From contig NZ_SNWQ01000004.1 of assembly GCF_004361855.1 (NCBI RefSeq), positions 289,678 through 353,677 of the forward strand: a DNA stretch of 64,000 bases. The letters are read 5' to 3'. Below the pieces are notes generated by a model that had not been told where the DNA came from, did not search any database, and worked only from the letters and a program-made list of their open reading frames with translations. The position numbers and the translations under genes were made by a program. The stretch is from Kribbella caucasensis (lineage in GTDB: Bacteria > Actinomycetota > Actinomycetes > Propionibacteriales > Kribbellaceae). Every line of letters begins with the position of its first letter. The first letter of the stretch is position 1. This document shows positions 1 to 7,891 of this stretch, one piece after another.

Positions 1-131
1 CGAACCATCTCGGCCGCGTCGGCACCGTCCTCGGCCTCGGCGACCACCTCGAGATCGTCGGCCGATTCGAGGATCATCTTCAGCCCGGCCCGGACCAGCG
101 CCTCGTCGTCCACGATCAGCAGTCGCGTCAT
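1..131 (-). CDS. Response regulator, NarL/LuxR type (partial, cut by window edge)
   Basis: Only the first 43 or so residues are visible: the start MTRLLIVDDEALVRAGLKMI followed by an acidic stretch. The paired aspartates at residues 8-9 are the metal-binding pocket of a receiver domain. The phospho-acceptor Asp and the output domain lie outside the window. The ATG overlaps the stop of the upstream kinase gene (ATGA), so kinase and regulator are translationally coupled and form one two-component system. NarL-type kinases usually pair with LuxR-HTH regulators, which is why that output domain is inferred. It may control the divergent ABC exporter, but no binding site is proven. Confidence 0.88.
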   Translation of the reverse strand, partial: MTRLLIVDDEALVRAGLKMILESADDLEVVAEAEDGADAAEMV

Positions 132-1399
132 TGCTTCCCCTTCACTTCGGCCGGGCCTTCAACTTCAGCCGGCCCTTCCACTTCGCCGACCCCGCTCATG
201 TCCGGTCCGGCGCCTTCGCGGCTGTCGGACCAGGGCAACCAGGCCTCGACCCGCCAGCCGCCATCGGGGGTCGGTCCGGCCGCCAGCCGCCCGCCGGAGA
301 GGTTGACCCGCTCCCGCAGCCCGACCAGGCCGGAACCGGACCCAGGAAGCAGTGAATCAGCCGCCACCGGCCGGACGTTCGTCACCCGGACCGACACGCC
401 GTCGCCCTCCGCACCCCGGACCAGCACCTCGGTCGACACACCGCGGGCGTGCTTGTGGACGTTGGTCAGCGCCTCCTGGACGATCCGGTAGACGGTCCGG
501 CCGACCGACGCGGGCACCTCGTCGGGCAGCAGCAGTTCGCTGTGCACGTTCACCCCGGCGGCCCGCGAGTCCTCGATCAACCGCTCCAGGTCGGCGGCCT
601 TCGGCACCGGAGCGAGGTCCGCGCCGTCCACGCTCACGTCGGTTCGCAGTACGCCGAGAACCTCGCGGAGATCCTCCATCGCCTGCCGGGCGGTCTGCCG
701 GATCAACCCGGCCGAACTCTCCACCTTCTCCGGGCCGACCGTCGGGTTCACCTCCAGGCCGCCGGCATGCAGAGCGATCAGGGACACCTTGTGGGCAAGA
801 ACGTCGTGCATCTCCTGGGCGATCCGGGCCCGCTCACCGAGCCTGGCCTGCTCGGCTCGCAACTCGCGCTCCGCCTCGGCCCGCTCGGCGCGATCCCGGA
901 GCGTCGCCAGCAGGTCGCGCCGGGTCCCGACGTACCCGCCGAACGCGATCCAGGCACCGATGACGAACGGCCCGGTGATCAGCAGCAGCAGCGGTTCGTC
1001 GGAGTTCTCCCACTGGGAACCCACGTACACAGCGCACCCGGCGACACCAAGTACTGCAAGCAGGCCGTCGCGGCGGCGGATCGCCAGGCTCAGCAGCGCG
1101 AAGCCCATCGGGATGAACGTCCCCCCGACCGCCGTGGCGACGATGGTCAGCAGGGTCACCGAGATCGGGAACCGTCGCCGCCACAGCAGCGCGAGCGAGG
1201 CCGTGACGCCGACGCCCAGCACGAACCATTCCTGCGCTCCCCAGCCGCCCGGGCCGGTGCCCTGGCCGGGCTCCGTGCCGGGGCCACCGGAGCTGGCCTG
1301 GCCGACGATGCTCAGCAGGCTGAAGGCGACGAAGACGACGTCACGCATCCGGGGAGCCTGTATGGCCCACCACGCGTACCAACGCCGCAACCGTTGCAT
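128..1399 (-). CDS. NarL-family sensor histidine kinase
   Basis: A 423-residue membrane kinase. Residues about 20-155 hold hydrophobic segments separated by short loops (predicted 4-5 membrane spans) with no large sensor domain. A HisKA_3 dimerisation box follows, with the phospho-acceptor His at residue 198 inside ARIAQEMHDVLAHKVSLI. A HATPase_c domain shows the N-box IVQEALTNVHKHA and the glycine motif GSGLVGLRERV. The C-terminus is an acidic low-complexity tail with repeated GPAEVEGPAEV. It overlaps the following response regulator by 4 bp. The gene is divergent from an ABC transporter across 143 bp, an arrangement often seen for systems that sense cell-envelope stress or drugs; that link is inference. 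Confidence 0.9.
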   Translation of the reverse strand: MQRLRRWYAWWAIQAPRMRDVVFVAFSLLSIVGQASSGGPGTEPGQGTGPGGWGAQEWFVLGVGVTASLALLWRRRFPISVTLLTIVATAVGGTFIPMGFALLSLAIRRRDGLLAVLGVAGCAVYVGSQWENSDEPLLLLITGPFVIGAWIAFGGYVGTRRDLLATLRDRAERAEAERELRAEQARLGERARIAQEMHDVLAHKVSLIALHAGGLEVNPTVGPEKVESSAGLIRQTARQAMEDLREVLGVLRTDVSVDGADLAPVPKAADLERLIEDSRAAGVNVHSELLLPDEVPASVGRTVYRIVQEALTNVHKHARGVSTEVLVRGAEGDGVSVRVTNVRPVAADSLLPGSGSGLVGLRERVNLSGGRLAAGPTPDGGWRVEAWLPWSDSREGAGPDMSGVGEVEGPAEVEGPAEVKGKQ

Positions 1400-1542
1400 T
1401 CCGTCAGCGTAGTCGCGCTGCGTCCTGGCTTTCGTCCGCCGATCGGCTGCCCTTAGGGGTGTTCCAGGACGACTTTCGTAGGGGGTGAGCGCACCCGGTC
1501 GGGCGATGTGGCGAGGGGGTCGCGGACGGAAGAGTTGCGGTC

Positions 1543-2436
1543 ATGATCACCGTCGAGAACCTGACCAAGCGCTACGGCAGCAGCACGGCCGTCAAAGATG
1601 TCTCCTTCACCGTCGAGCCCGGCAGCATTACCGGCTTCCTGGGGCCGAACGGCGCCGGCAAGTCGACCACGCTGCGGATGCTGACCGGCCTCACCCCACC
1701 CACCTCGGGTACTGCGACCATCACCGGCAAGCGGTACGCCGACCTGCCGAACCCCGGCCGGGTCGTCGGCGTCATGCTCGACGCGGCCGCACAGCACCCG
1801 GGTCGCACCGGCCGGGAGACCCTGCAACTCAGCGCGAGCCTGCTCGGGGTCCCCAAGAGCCGGGTGGAGGAGATGCTCGAGGCCGTCGGGCTCAGCTCGG
1901 CCGCCAAGCGTCGCGTCGGGCAGTACTCGCTGGGTATGCGCCAGCGCCTCGGGATCGCCGGTGCGCTGCTCGGCGACCCCGCCGTACTGATCCTGGACGA
2001 GCCGGCCAACGGGATGGACCCCGAGGGCATTCGCTGGATGCGCGGCCTGTTGCAGGACTTCGCCGGGCGCGGCGGCACGGTGATCCTGTCCAGCCACCTG
2101 CTGGGCGAGGTCCAGGCGACCGTCGACCGGCTGGTTGTCATCGGGGGCGGCCGAATCGTGGCGAACGGCTCCCTGGAGGAGCTGCTCGCCGGCAGCGGCA
2201 CCCTGGTCCGCGGTCTCGATCCGATCGGGCTGAACCAGGCGCTGACCGCGGCCGGGCTGAGCCTCGAGCCGCTGACCGACGGCGCGCTCCGGGTGGACGC
2301 AGGAGCCGAGCAGGTCGGCCGCGCGGCCGCCGCAGCCGGCCAGATCCTGATCGAACTGCGCCAGAGCGACGGCGCCGGCCTGGAGGAGCTCTTCTTCCAG
2401 CTGACCGCGACCACCGACCTACCCGCCGCCGCCTGA
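1543..2436 (+). CDS. ABC transporter ATP-binding protein (DrrA/CcmA type)
   Basis: A 297-residue nucleotide-binding subunit. Walker A GPNGAGKST is at residues 34-42, the signature YSLGMRQRL is near residue 128, and Walker B VLILDEPANGMD follows with its His-loop (SSHLLGEV). The C-terminal 70 residues are the extra regulatory region seen in DrrA-like exporter ATPases. The downstream permease begins 51 bp later in the same direction, so the two form an exporter operon. It is divergent from the two-component system at 1-1399, which is a plausible regulator. The substrate cannot be read from sequence; antibiotic or lipid export are both possible. Confidence 0.93.
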   Translation: MITVENLTKRYGSSTAVKDVSFTVEPGSITGFLGPNGAGKSTTLRMLTGLTPPTSGTATITGKRYADLPNPGRVVGVMLDAAAQHPGRTGRETLQLSASLLGVPKSRVEEMLEAVGLSSAAKRRVGQYSLGMRQRLGIAGALLGDPAVLILDEPANGMDPEGIRWMRGLLQDFAGRGGTVILSSHLLGEVQATVDRLVVIGGGRIVANGSLEELLAGSGTLVRGLDPIGLNQALTAAGLSLEPLTDGALRVDAGAEQVGRAAAAAGQILIELRQSDGAGLEELFFQLTATTDLPAAA

Positions 2437-2487
2437 GCGGCCGCAGCCACCTTCCGAACTCGCCTTCTTTCTCTTGGAGCTTTCGCT

Positions 2488-3303
2488 ATGACCGTCACCG
2501 AAGTCACCCGTCCGGCCGCCGCCGCGGCCCCCGGCAAGCACCGGGCCGCCGAAACGACCAACCTGCCGCCCGTGCGCGGCCAGTCCTTCGCCAAGCTCGT
2601 GGGGATCGAGCTACGCAAGTCCCTCGACACCCGCAGCGGCCGAGTGCTGATCGCGGCCATCCTCGCCCTCGCGGCAGCCGCGCTGATCTGGCAGCTGACC
2701 CACCTCGACCCGGGCCCGGCCGCCTTCGACGGCTTCCTCGGCGCCGCGTCCACCGGAGTGATGCTGATCCTGCCCGTGGTCGGCGTGATGGCGATGACGA
2801 GTGAGTGGACCCAGCGGACCGCGCTGACCACGTTCACGCTGTCGCCGCGCCGGGTACGGGTCCAGCTCGCCAAGTTCGTGTCCGCGATCGTGCTGAGCGC
2901 GGTTGTGCTGACCGTGACCACCCTGATGGCGCTGGCCGCCACCGCGATCGCCGGAGCCACCCACGGCGACGGCACGACGTACGCCGGTATCGGGGGCGCC
3001 CTGGCCGGTGCGTACCTGACCACCGCGCTGAACGTCGTGATGGCCGCCGCCTTCGGAGCCGTGATCGCCCAGACCGCGGTCGCGATCCTGGTCTTCTTCA
3101 TCGCCCCGACTGCCTGGTCGCTGGCCGGACCGGCGCTGTTCAAGGACAACGCGGCCTGGCTGGACGTGTTCGGCGCCTTCGGCCGGATCGCGGAGCGTGA
3201 TCTGAACGGGATGCTGCCCGAGACGCTCACCTCGGTCGCCATCTGGATCGTCCTGCCGACCGTGGTCGGACTGTGGGCAAGCTCACGTCGCGAGGTGAAG
3301 TAG
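2488..3303 (+). CDS. ABC transporter permease (ABC-2 type)
   Basis: A 271-residue membrane protein that pairs with the ATPase just upstream. A 40-residue Pro/Ala-rich cytoplasmic start precedes about six hydrophobic segments, for example residues about 50-70, 90-110 and 130-155, and a last one near the C-terminus. The motif TSEWTQRTALTTFTLSPRR after the second span is typical of ABC-2 exporters, where a cytoplasmic loop contacts the ATPase. A GGAG Shine-Dalgarno lies about 7 bp before the ATG. A strong hairpin directly after the stop codon ends the unit. Confidence 0.88.
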   Translation: MTVTEVTRPAAAAAPGKHRAAETTNLPPVRGQSFAKLVGIELRKSLDTRSGRVLIAAILALAAAALIWQLTHLDPGPAAFDGFLGAASTGVMLILPVVGVMAMTSEWTQRTALTTFTLSPRRVRVQLAKFVSAIVLSAVVLTVTTLMALAATAIAGATHGDGTTYAGIGGALAGAYLTTALNVVMAAAFGAVIAQTAVAILVFFIAPTAWSLAGPALFKDNAAWLDVFGAFGRIAERDLNGMLPETLTSVAIWIVLPTVVGLWASSRREVK

Positions 3304-3304
3304 G

Positions 3305-3323
3305 CGGGGCTGCACAGGCCCCG
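3305..3323 (+). terminator. Hairpin terminator after the ABC exporter operon
   Basis: Arms CGGGGC and GCCCCG pair around a 7-base loop, two bases after the permease stop codon. There is no clear T-run, as is common for actinobacterial terminators. Confidence 0.6.
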
Positions 3324-3340
3324 TCAGGCGGGAAAGACGC

Positions 3341-3380
3341 GATGGACCTGACCGGTTCGAGGGGGCCGGCCGGGTCCATC
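3341..3380. repeat. Inverted repeat in the gap before the DUF3073 gene
   Basis: GATGGACC (3341-3348) is matched by GGTCCATC (3373-3380), with further GACCGG/CCGGTC complementarity in and just after the loop. It may be a second terminator element or a structured leader for DUF3073. The rest of 3381-3531 shows no gene. Confidence 0.4.
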
Positions 3381-3531
3381 GGCCGGTCATCGGAGGTCTG
3401 AAGGCATCCAGTCAGGGGGCGGTGCGTGTGTCGATCCCCGGCTCCGGGTAACCTAGAACCACGATTACTGACGACTGATCCGTGGGCGCCACGCTGCGTA
3501 CCCGGTTGACTTGTGCGAGGGGGTCGACGCT

Positions 3532-3720
3532 ATGGGGCGCGGCCGTGCAAAGGCCAAGCAGACGAAGGTCGCTCGCGACCTGAAGTACCGCACCTGGGAC
3601 ACCGACTTGGACCAGCTCAAGCGTGAGCTGTCCGGTGACCAGGGTGGCGACCGTTCTGCGAACGGTGACGACGACTCTGACGTCGGCGAAGACGCCGACG
3701 ACTACCACCCCCGTCGGTAA
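3532..3720 (+). CDS. DUF3073 family protein
   Basis: A 62-residue basic-then-acidic protein starting MGRGRAKAKQTKVARDLKY, the hallmark of the actinobacterial DUF3073 family, whose function is unknown. The N-terminal half is Lys/Arg rich, the middle reads WDTDLDQLKRELS, and the tail is Asp-rich (DDDSDVGEDADDY). The ATG at 3532 is chosen over an in-frame ATG at 3511 because GAGGGGG lies just upstream and the family begins at MGRGR. It is convergent with purM and separated from it by two hairpins. DUF3073 next to purM/purF is a familiar actinobacterial order as I recall it. Confidence 0.9.
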   Translation: MGRGRAKAKQTKVARDLKYRTWDTDLDQLKRELSGDQGGDRSANGDDDSDVGEDADDYHPRR

Positions 3721-3737
3721 AGCGACTGCCCGGTTGA

Positions 3738-3770
3738 CCGGCCCGCGGCGCCTGAGGGCGTCCGGGCCGT
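3738..3770 (+). terminator. Hairpin terminator after the DUF3073 gene
   Basis: GGCCCG (3740-3745) pairs with CGGGCC (3763-3768), and the interior GCGCC/GGGCG extends the stem. It begins 20 bp after the DUF3073 stop. Confidence 0.5.
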
Positions 3771-3859
3771 TGACCGTGCTCTGCTGACGGACCAGTTTCA
3801 CCACACGGCACACCCGGCGGCTTTGCTGTGCCCGTTTCCGCCGCTCGGGGGCCGATCTA

Positions 3860-3903
3860 GCGTCCGAAGAACTGAGCGCTACAGGCCACAGTTTTTCGGA
3901 CGC
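3860..3903. terminator. Long inverted repeat between convergent DUF3073 and purM, likely bidirectional terminator
   Basis: GCGTCCGAAGAACT (3860-3873) and AGTTTTTCGGACGC (3890-3903) form a 14-bp stem with a single G:T wobble around a 16-base loop. It ends 10 bp from the purM stop codon. Placement between two converging genes suggests it ends transcription from both sides. Confidence 0.65.
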
Positions 3904-3912
3904 TCTGCGGGT

Positions 3913-4998
3913 TCAGCGCGCGTAGTTGCCGTGGAGGGCGACGCCGGTGGACTCGCCGGAAGGGCTGACCTCGCCGCAGACCCAGGCGGGTACGTCGCGG
4001 TCGGCCAGGAAGGCGATCGCGCGGTCGGCCTCGGCCGGGGTGAGGACGGCGACCATGCCGATACCCATGTTGAGGGTCTTCTCGATCTCGGGGCGGGCGA
4101 CTTCGCCGAGGTCCGCGACCAGGTCGAAGATCGGCGCCGGGGTCCAGGTGGAGCGGTCGATCCGGACGGTGAGGTCGTCGGGGATCACCCGGGCCAGGTT
4201 GGCCGCGAAACCGCCGCCGGTGATGTGGGACATCGCGTGCAGCGGCTTCTCGTCGCCGTCGCGTTCGAGGTTGAGCTCCTGGATCAGCTCGAGGCAGTGC
4301 TTGGCGTACACCCGGGTCGGCGTCAGCAGGGTCTCGCCGAGGGTGCCACCGAGTTCGGGGACCTCCCGCTCGAGCGTCCAGCCGGCCCGGTCGAAGAACA
4401 CGTGCCGGACCAGGGAGTAGCCGTTCGAGTGCAGCCCGGACGACGCCATCGCCAGGATCACGTCACCGGCCCGGACCCGTTCCGCGCCGATCAGCTCGTC
4501 GGCCTCGACGACACCCGTCGCCGCCCCGGCCACGTCGTACTCGTCGGCCTCGAGCAGACCGGGGTGCTCCGCGGTCTCGCCGCCGACGAGCGCGGTACCG
4601 GCTTCGACACAGGCTTCGGCGATGCCCTTGACGATCTGCGCGATCGTCTCCGGGACCACCTTGCCGGTGCAGATGTAGTCGGTCATGAACAGCGGTTCCG
4701 CGCCGCACACGACCAGGTCGTCGACCACCATGCCGACCAGGTCGAACCCGATCGTGTCGTGCTTGTCCAGCTTCTGCGCGATCGCGACCTTGGTCCCGAC
4801 CCCGTCGGTCGAGGTGGCGAGCAGCGGCCGCCGGTACCCGGTCAGCGCGGTCGCGTCGAACAGCCCGGCGAACCCGCCGAGCCCGCCGACCACCTCGGGC
4901 CGGGTCGCCTTGGCCACCCATTCCTTCATCAGCTCGACGGCCCGGTCCCCGGCCTCGATGTCGACACCCGCGGCGGCGTAACTCGCGCCCTGGCTCAC
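3913..4998 (-). CDS. purM: Phosphoribosylformylglycinamidine cyclo-ligase (AIR synthetase)
   Basis: A 361-residue enzyme of the AIRS/PurM family that closes the imidazole ring using ATP: FGAM to AIR, the fifth step of de novo purine synthesis. Family features visible are the start YAAAGVDIEAGDRAVELM, the ATP-binding stretch STDGVGTKVAIAQ, and the glycine-rich HITGGGFAANLARV. The length is normal for the family. The start is GTG at 4998, with AAGGAG 6 bp upstream. It lies 75 bp downstream of purF on the same strand, so purF-purM is a likely operon. Confidence 0.96.
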   Translation of the reverse strand: MSQGASYAAAGVDIEAGDRAVELMKEWVAKATRPEVVGGLGGFAGLFDATALTGYRRPLLATSTDGVGTKVAIAQKLDKHDTIGFDLVGMVVDDLVVCGAEPLFMTDYICTGKVVPETIAQIVKGIAEACVEAGTALVGGETAEHPGLLEADEYDVAGAATGVVEADELIGAERVRAGDVILAMASSGLHSNGYSLVRHVFFDRAGWTLEREVPELGGTLGETLLTPTRVYAKHCLELIQELNLERDGDEKPLHAMSHITGGGFAANLARVIPDDLTVRIDRSTWTPAPIFDLVADLGEVARPEIEKTLNMGIGMVAVLTPAEADRAIAFLADRDVPAWVCGEVSPSGESTGVALHGNYAR

Positions 4999-5073
4999 GT
5001 TCTTCTCCTTCTCGGCGGTACGACGCCGGCCCAGCCGGTCCGTCGTCCGCGTTCCAGTTTGGGTAAACCTGGG

Positions 5074-6633
5074 TTACGGGCGGGAAAGGGCGTCGGCCGC
5101 GCCGGCGCCGCCCGAGACGGTGGCGAGGCCGTCCACATCGGTGACCGGAAGCTCGAGCAGATGCTTGCCGAGCCGCTCCGGGGCCGGCAGCTCGACCGGG
5201 TAGATGCCGTCGAAGCAGGCCCGGCAGAGCTTGTCCTTCGGCACCGTGGTGGCCTCGATCAGTCCGTCCAGGCTGATGTACCCGAGCGAGTCGGCGCCGA
5301 TCGAGCGGCAGATCTCCTCGGTGTTCAGGCCGTTCGCGATCAGCTCGGCGCGGCTGGCGAAGTCGATGCCGTAGAAACACGGCCACTTCACCGGCGGCGA
5401 GGAGATCCGGACGTGGATCTCGGCCGCGCCCGACTCGCGCAGCATCCGGATCACCGCACGCTGGGTGTTACCGCGCACGATCGAGTCGTCGACCACGACC
5501 AGCCGTTTGCCCTCGATCACCTCGCGCAGCGGGTTCAGCTTGAGCCGGATACCGAGCTGGCGGATCGTCTGGCTCGGCTGGATGAAGGTTCGGCCGACGT
5601 AGGCGTTCTTGACCAGGCCGGATCCGTACGGGATGCCCGACTCCTCGGCGTACCCGATCGCGCCCGGCGTACCGGACTCGGGGGTGGCGATCACCAGGTC
5701 GGCCTCGACCGGGTGCTCGCGGGCCAGCTGGCGGCCGACCTGGACCCGGGTGGAGTGGATCCGCTGGCCGGAGATCTGAGTGTCGGGCCGGGCCAGGTAG
5801 ACGAACTCGAACAGGCAGCCCTTCGGGTCCGCCTCGGCGAACCGGGTCGAGCGCATGCCGTCCTCGTCGATCGCGACCATCTCGCCCGGCTCGACCTCCC
5901 GGATGAAGCTGGCGCCGACGATGTCGAGGGCCGCGGTCTCGCTGGCGATCACCCAGCCGCGTTCGAGCCGGCCGAGCACCAGCGGGCGGATCCCTTGCGG
6001 GTCGCGGGCGGCGTACAGGGTGCTCTCGTCCATGAAGATCAGGCTGTAGGCGCCCTTGACCTTCGGCAGCACCTTGGCAGCCGCCTCCTCGATGGTCAGA
6101 TCCGGGTAGCCGGCCAGCATCGAGGTGAGGATGTCGGTGTCCGAGGACGCGCCGTGCTTGGCGTTCGCCTTCGCGTGCTCGACCTCGAGATCCATCCCGA
6201 GGTCGAGGTCGTCGCTGCCGTCCAGGGAGGCGGCGAGGTCACCGGTATTGGTCAGGTTGCCGTTGTGCGCCAGCGCGATCGAACCGGTCGCGGTGGACCG
6301 GAAGGTGGGCTGCGCGTTCGCCCAGACGCTGGATCCGGTCGTCGAGTACCGGCAGTGCCCGACGGCGATGTGCCCCCGCAGGGACGCCAGGGTCGCCTCG
6401 TCGAAGGCCTGGCTGACCAGGCCCATGTCCTTGTAGACCAGGATCTGGCTCCCGTTGCCGACCGCGATACCGGCCGACTCCTGCCCTCTGTGCTGCAGAG
6501 CGTAGAGCCCGAAATAGGTGAGTTTGGCGACCTCTTCCCCGGGAGCCCAGACCCCGAAGACGCCACAAGCGTCCTGCGGGCCTAGATCCTGCGGGTCAAG
6601 ATCATGAGTGAGCCGACCATCGCCACGAGCCAC
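5074..6633 (-). CDS. purF: Amidophosphoribosyltransferase
   Basis: A 519-residue class II glutamine amidotransferase that makes phosphoribosylamine, the committed step of purine synthesis. A 22-residue propeptide precedes the catalytic Cys at position 23 (QDACGVFGVWAPG), which must be exposed by self-cleavage. The phosphoribosyltransferase half has the PRPP loop VVVDDSIVRGNTQR and the acceptor-site ESAGIAVG region in the glutaminase half. The GTG at 6633 is preferred because longer in-frame starts would run over the preceding secreted-peptide gene. The Shine-Dalgarno is weak here, so the exact start is uncertain. The Cys set near LCRACFDG is typical of forms with an iron-sulfur cluster. Confidence 0.94.
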   Translation of the reverse strand: MARGDGRLTHDLDPQDLGPQDACGVFGVWAPGEEVAKLTYFGLYALQHRGQESAGIAVGNGSQILVYKDMGLVSQAFDEATLASLRGHIAVGHCRYSTTGSSVWANAQPTFRSTATGSIALAHNGNLTNTGDLAASLDGSDDLDLGMDLEVEHAKANAKHGASSDTDILTSMLAGYPDLTIEEAAAKVLPKVKGAYSLIFMDESTLYAARDPQGIRPLVLGRLERGWVIASETAALDIVGASFIREVEPGEMVAIDEDGMRSTRFAEADPKGCLFEFVYLARPDTQISGQRIHSTRVQVGRQLAREHPVEADLVIATPESGTPGAIGYAEESGIPYGSGLVKNAYVGRTFIQPSQTIRQLGIRLKLNPLREVIEGKRLVVVDDSIVRGNTQRAVIRMLRESGAAEIHVRISSPPVKWPCFYGIDFASRAELIANGLNTEEICRSIGADSLGYISLDGLIEATTVPKDKLCRACFDGIYPVELPAPERLGKHLLELPVTDVDGLATVSGGAGAADALSRP

Positions 6634-6658
6634 GCGCAACAGTCTACGGGAGGGTTTC

Positions 6659-6790
6659 CTACCAGCAGACGCCGCAGACCGTGTGGGGGTCATCGGGGTC
6701 GGGGACGGCCGATGCCGCCCCGGCGCCCACCGCGAGCAGACCGGCGAGGACACCGCCGGCGGCGACAACGGTCAGAAACCACTTGATCAC
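6659..6790 (-). CDS. Small secreted peptide precursor (43 aa)
   Basis: Translation from GTG 6790 gives a Lys-containing start (MIKWF), a hydrophobic Ala/Gly/Leu/Val core to residue 25, and a classic AXA signal-peptidase site (ASA, residues 26-28). Cleavage would release a 15-residue product, VPDPDDPHTVCGVCW, with two cysteines in a CxxC and a C-terminal Trp. An AAGGGA ribosome site sits 6 bp before the GTG. It ends 25 bp before purF on the same strand. It is divergent from a TrmB/LuxR-type regulator with 102 bp between. I know no named family for it. A signalling peptide is inference; a leader peptide is less likely given the clear signal sequence. Confidence 0.7.
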   Translation of the reverse strand: MIKWFLTVVAAGGVLAGLLAVGAGAASAVPDPDDPHTVCGVCW

Positions 6791-6817
6791 TGCTAGTCCC
6801 TTCGAGATACTTCGAAA

Positions 6818-6831
6818 CGTTCTCCTGAACG
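6818..6831. promoter_or_regulatory. Inverted repeat, possible operator between peptide and regulator genes
   Basis: CGTTC-TCCT-GAACG is a perfect palindrome with 5-bp arms in the 102-bp divergent gap. TTCGAA motifs occur at 6811-6816 and again near 6876. A GTATAT stretch near 6851 could be a -10 element for the regulator. It fits a site for the adjacent HTH regulator, untested. Confidence 0.4.
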
Positions 6832-6892
6832 CGCTGAATCGACGCAGCTTGTATATGGTCGGTTCCAAACGGGCGTTCGAAGGGTCGGGATA

Positions 6893-7876
6893 GTGCTGGA
6901 ACCGCTGGGTCTGGATGAAGACACCTACGCGGTCTACCACGCCCTCCTCCGCGAGCCAGACGGTACGCCGGAGCAGATCGCCGCGCTAGTCAATCGTCCA
7001 CTGGATGAAGTTCATCGCATCCTGGACGAGCTGCGAGAGCTCGATCTCCTGGTCCCGACCTGGACCAATCCCGAGGTCGAGCACGCGGTCCACCCCCGGG
7101 TCGGACTGACCGGGCTCGTATCCCGGCGCCGCAGCGAGCTGCACAAGATGCTCGGCGAACTGTCCGAGGCCGAGGCGTCCGCCGAGATCATGGCCGAGCA
7201 GTACAACGAACTCCTCACCGCCCGGACGAGCGGCGACGTCGAGGTCCTGAAGGGCCGGGCCAACGCCTCCCGCCGGGTCGAAGAACTCGGCGCCAAGGCC
7301 AAGGACACCTTCTGGGGCCTGATCCCGGGCCACGTCGACGACATCGTCGCCCCGGTCGAGGAGTCCCCGGACCTGCCCCTGCTCGAACGCGGTATCAAGA
7401 TGCGGACGGTCTACCTGCAGAGCATGACCGTCTCCAAGCAGGGCCTCGAGTTCGCCGCCTTCATGCACAAACAGGGCAACGAGGTCCGGGCCACCCCCAC
7501 GCTCCCGATGCGGCTGCTGATCATCGATCAGGAGATCGCCGTGATGCCGCTCAACCCCGAGGTCGAGAGCGCCGGCGCCGTGATCCACCGCAGCCCGGCG
7601 GTCGTCGCGCTGGCGCTGTCCCTCTTCGACTCCTACTGGTCCCGCGCCAGCGAGCTCTTCGCCCCCGAGGACCGCGACAACGACTCCCCCCTCACCCCGC
7701 ACGAGGCCGAAGTACTCCGCCTGCTGGCCGGCGGCGCCAAGGACGAACAGGTCGCCCGCCTGCTCGGCATCTCCCTGCGCACCGCCCGCCGCATCACCGC
7801 GAACCTCTCCGACCGCCTCGACGCCACCTCCCGCTTCGAACTGGGCGTAGCCGCCGCCAAACGCGGCTGGGTCTGA
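6893..7876 (+). CDS. TrmB-like/LuxR-HTH transcriptional regulator
   Basis: A 327-residue regulator with three parts. Residues 1-60 resemble a TrmB winged helix (DEDTYAVYHALL, then a predicted HTH). A middle region, about residues 100-240, resembles the effector-binding part of TrmB-like regulators, and a helical stretch around residues 85-105 suggests coiled-coil dimerisation. The C-terminal LuxR-type HTH covers about 265-327 (LTPHEAEVLRLLAGG, then DEQVARLLGIS). The start is GTG. The divergent neighbour is a 43-residue secreted peptide, so the middle domain might sense that peptide or another small molecule; this is inference. It converges with the SDR gene, 15 bp away. Confidence 0.85.
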   Translation: MLEPLGLDEDTYAVYHALLREPDGTPEQIAALVNRPLDEVHRILDELRELDLLVPTWTNPEVEHAVHPRVGLTGLVSRRRSELHKMLGELSEAEASAEIMAEQYNELLTARTSGDVEVLKGRANASRRVEELGAKAKDTFWGLIPGHVDDIVAPVEESPDLPLLERGIKMRTVYLQSMTVSKQGLEFAAFMHKQGNEVRATPTLPMRLLIIDQEIAVMPLNPEVESAGAVIHRSPAVVALALSLFDSYWSRASELFAPEDRDNDSPLTPHEAEVLRLLAGGAKDEQVARLLGISLRTARRITANLSDRLDATSRFELGVAAAKRGWV

Positions 7877-7891
7877 TCCCGCCGGGTCGGG

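Noticed and set aside
3823..6585. A 920-codon plus-strand open frame opposite purM and purF
   Set aside because: Antisense to two clearly conserved purine genes; composition (Asp/Val/Arg/Gly-rich) is the usual GC-rich shadow.
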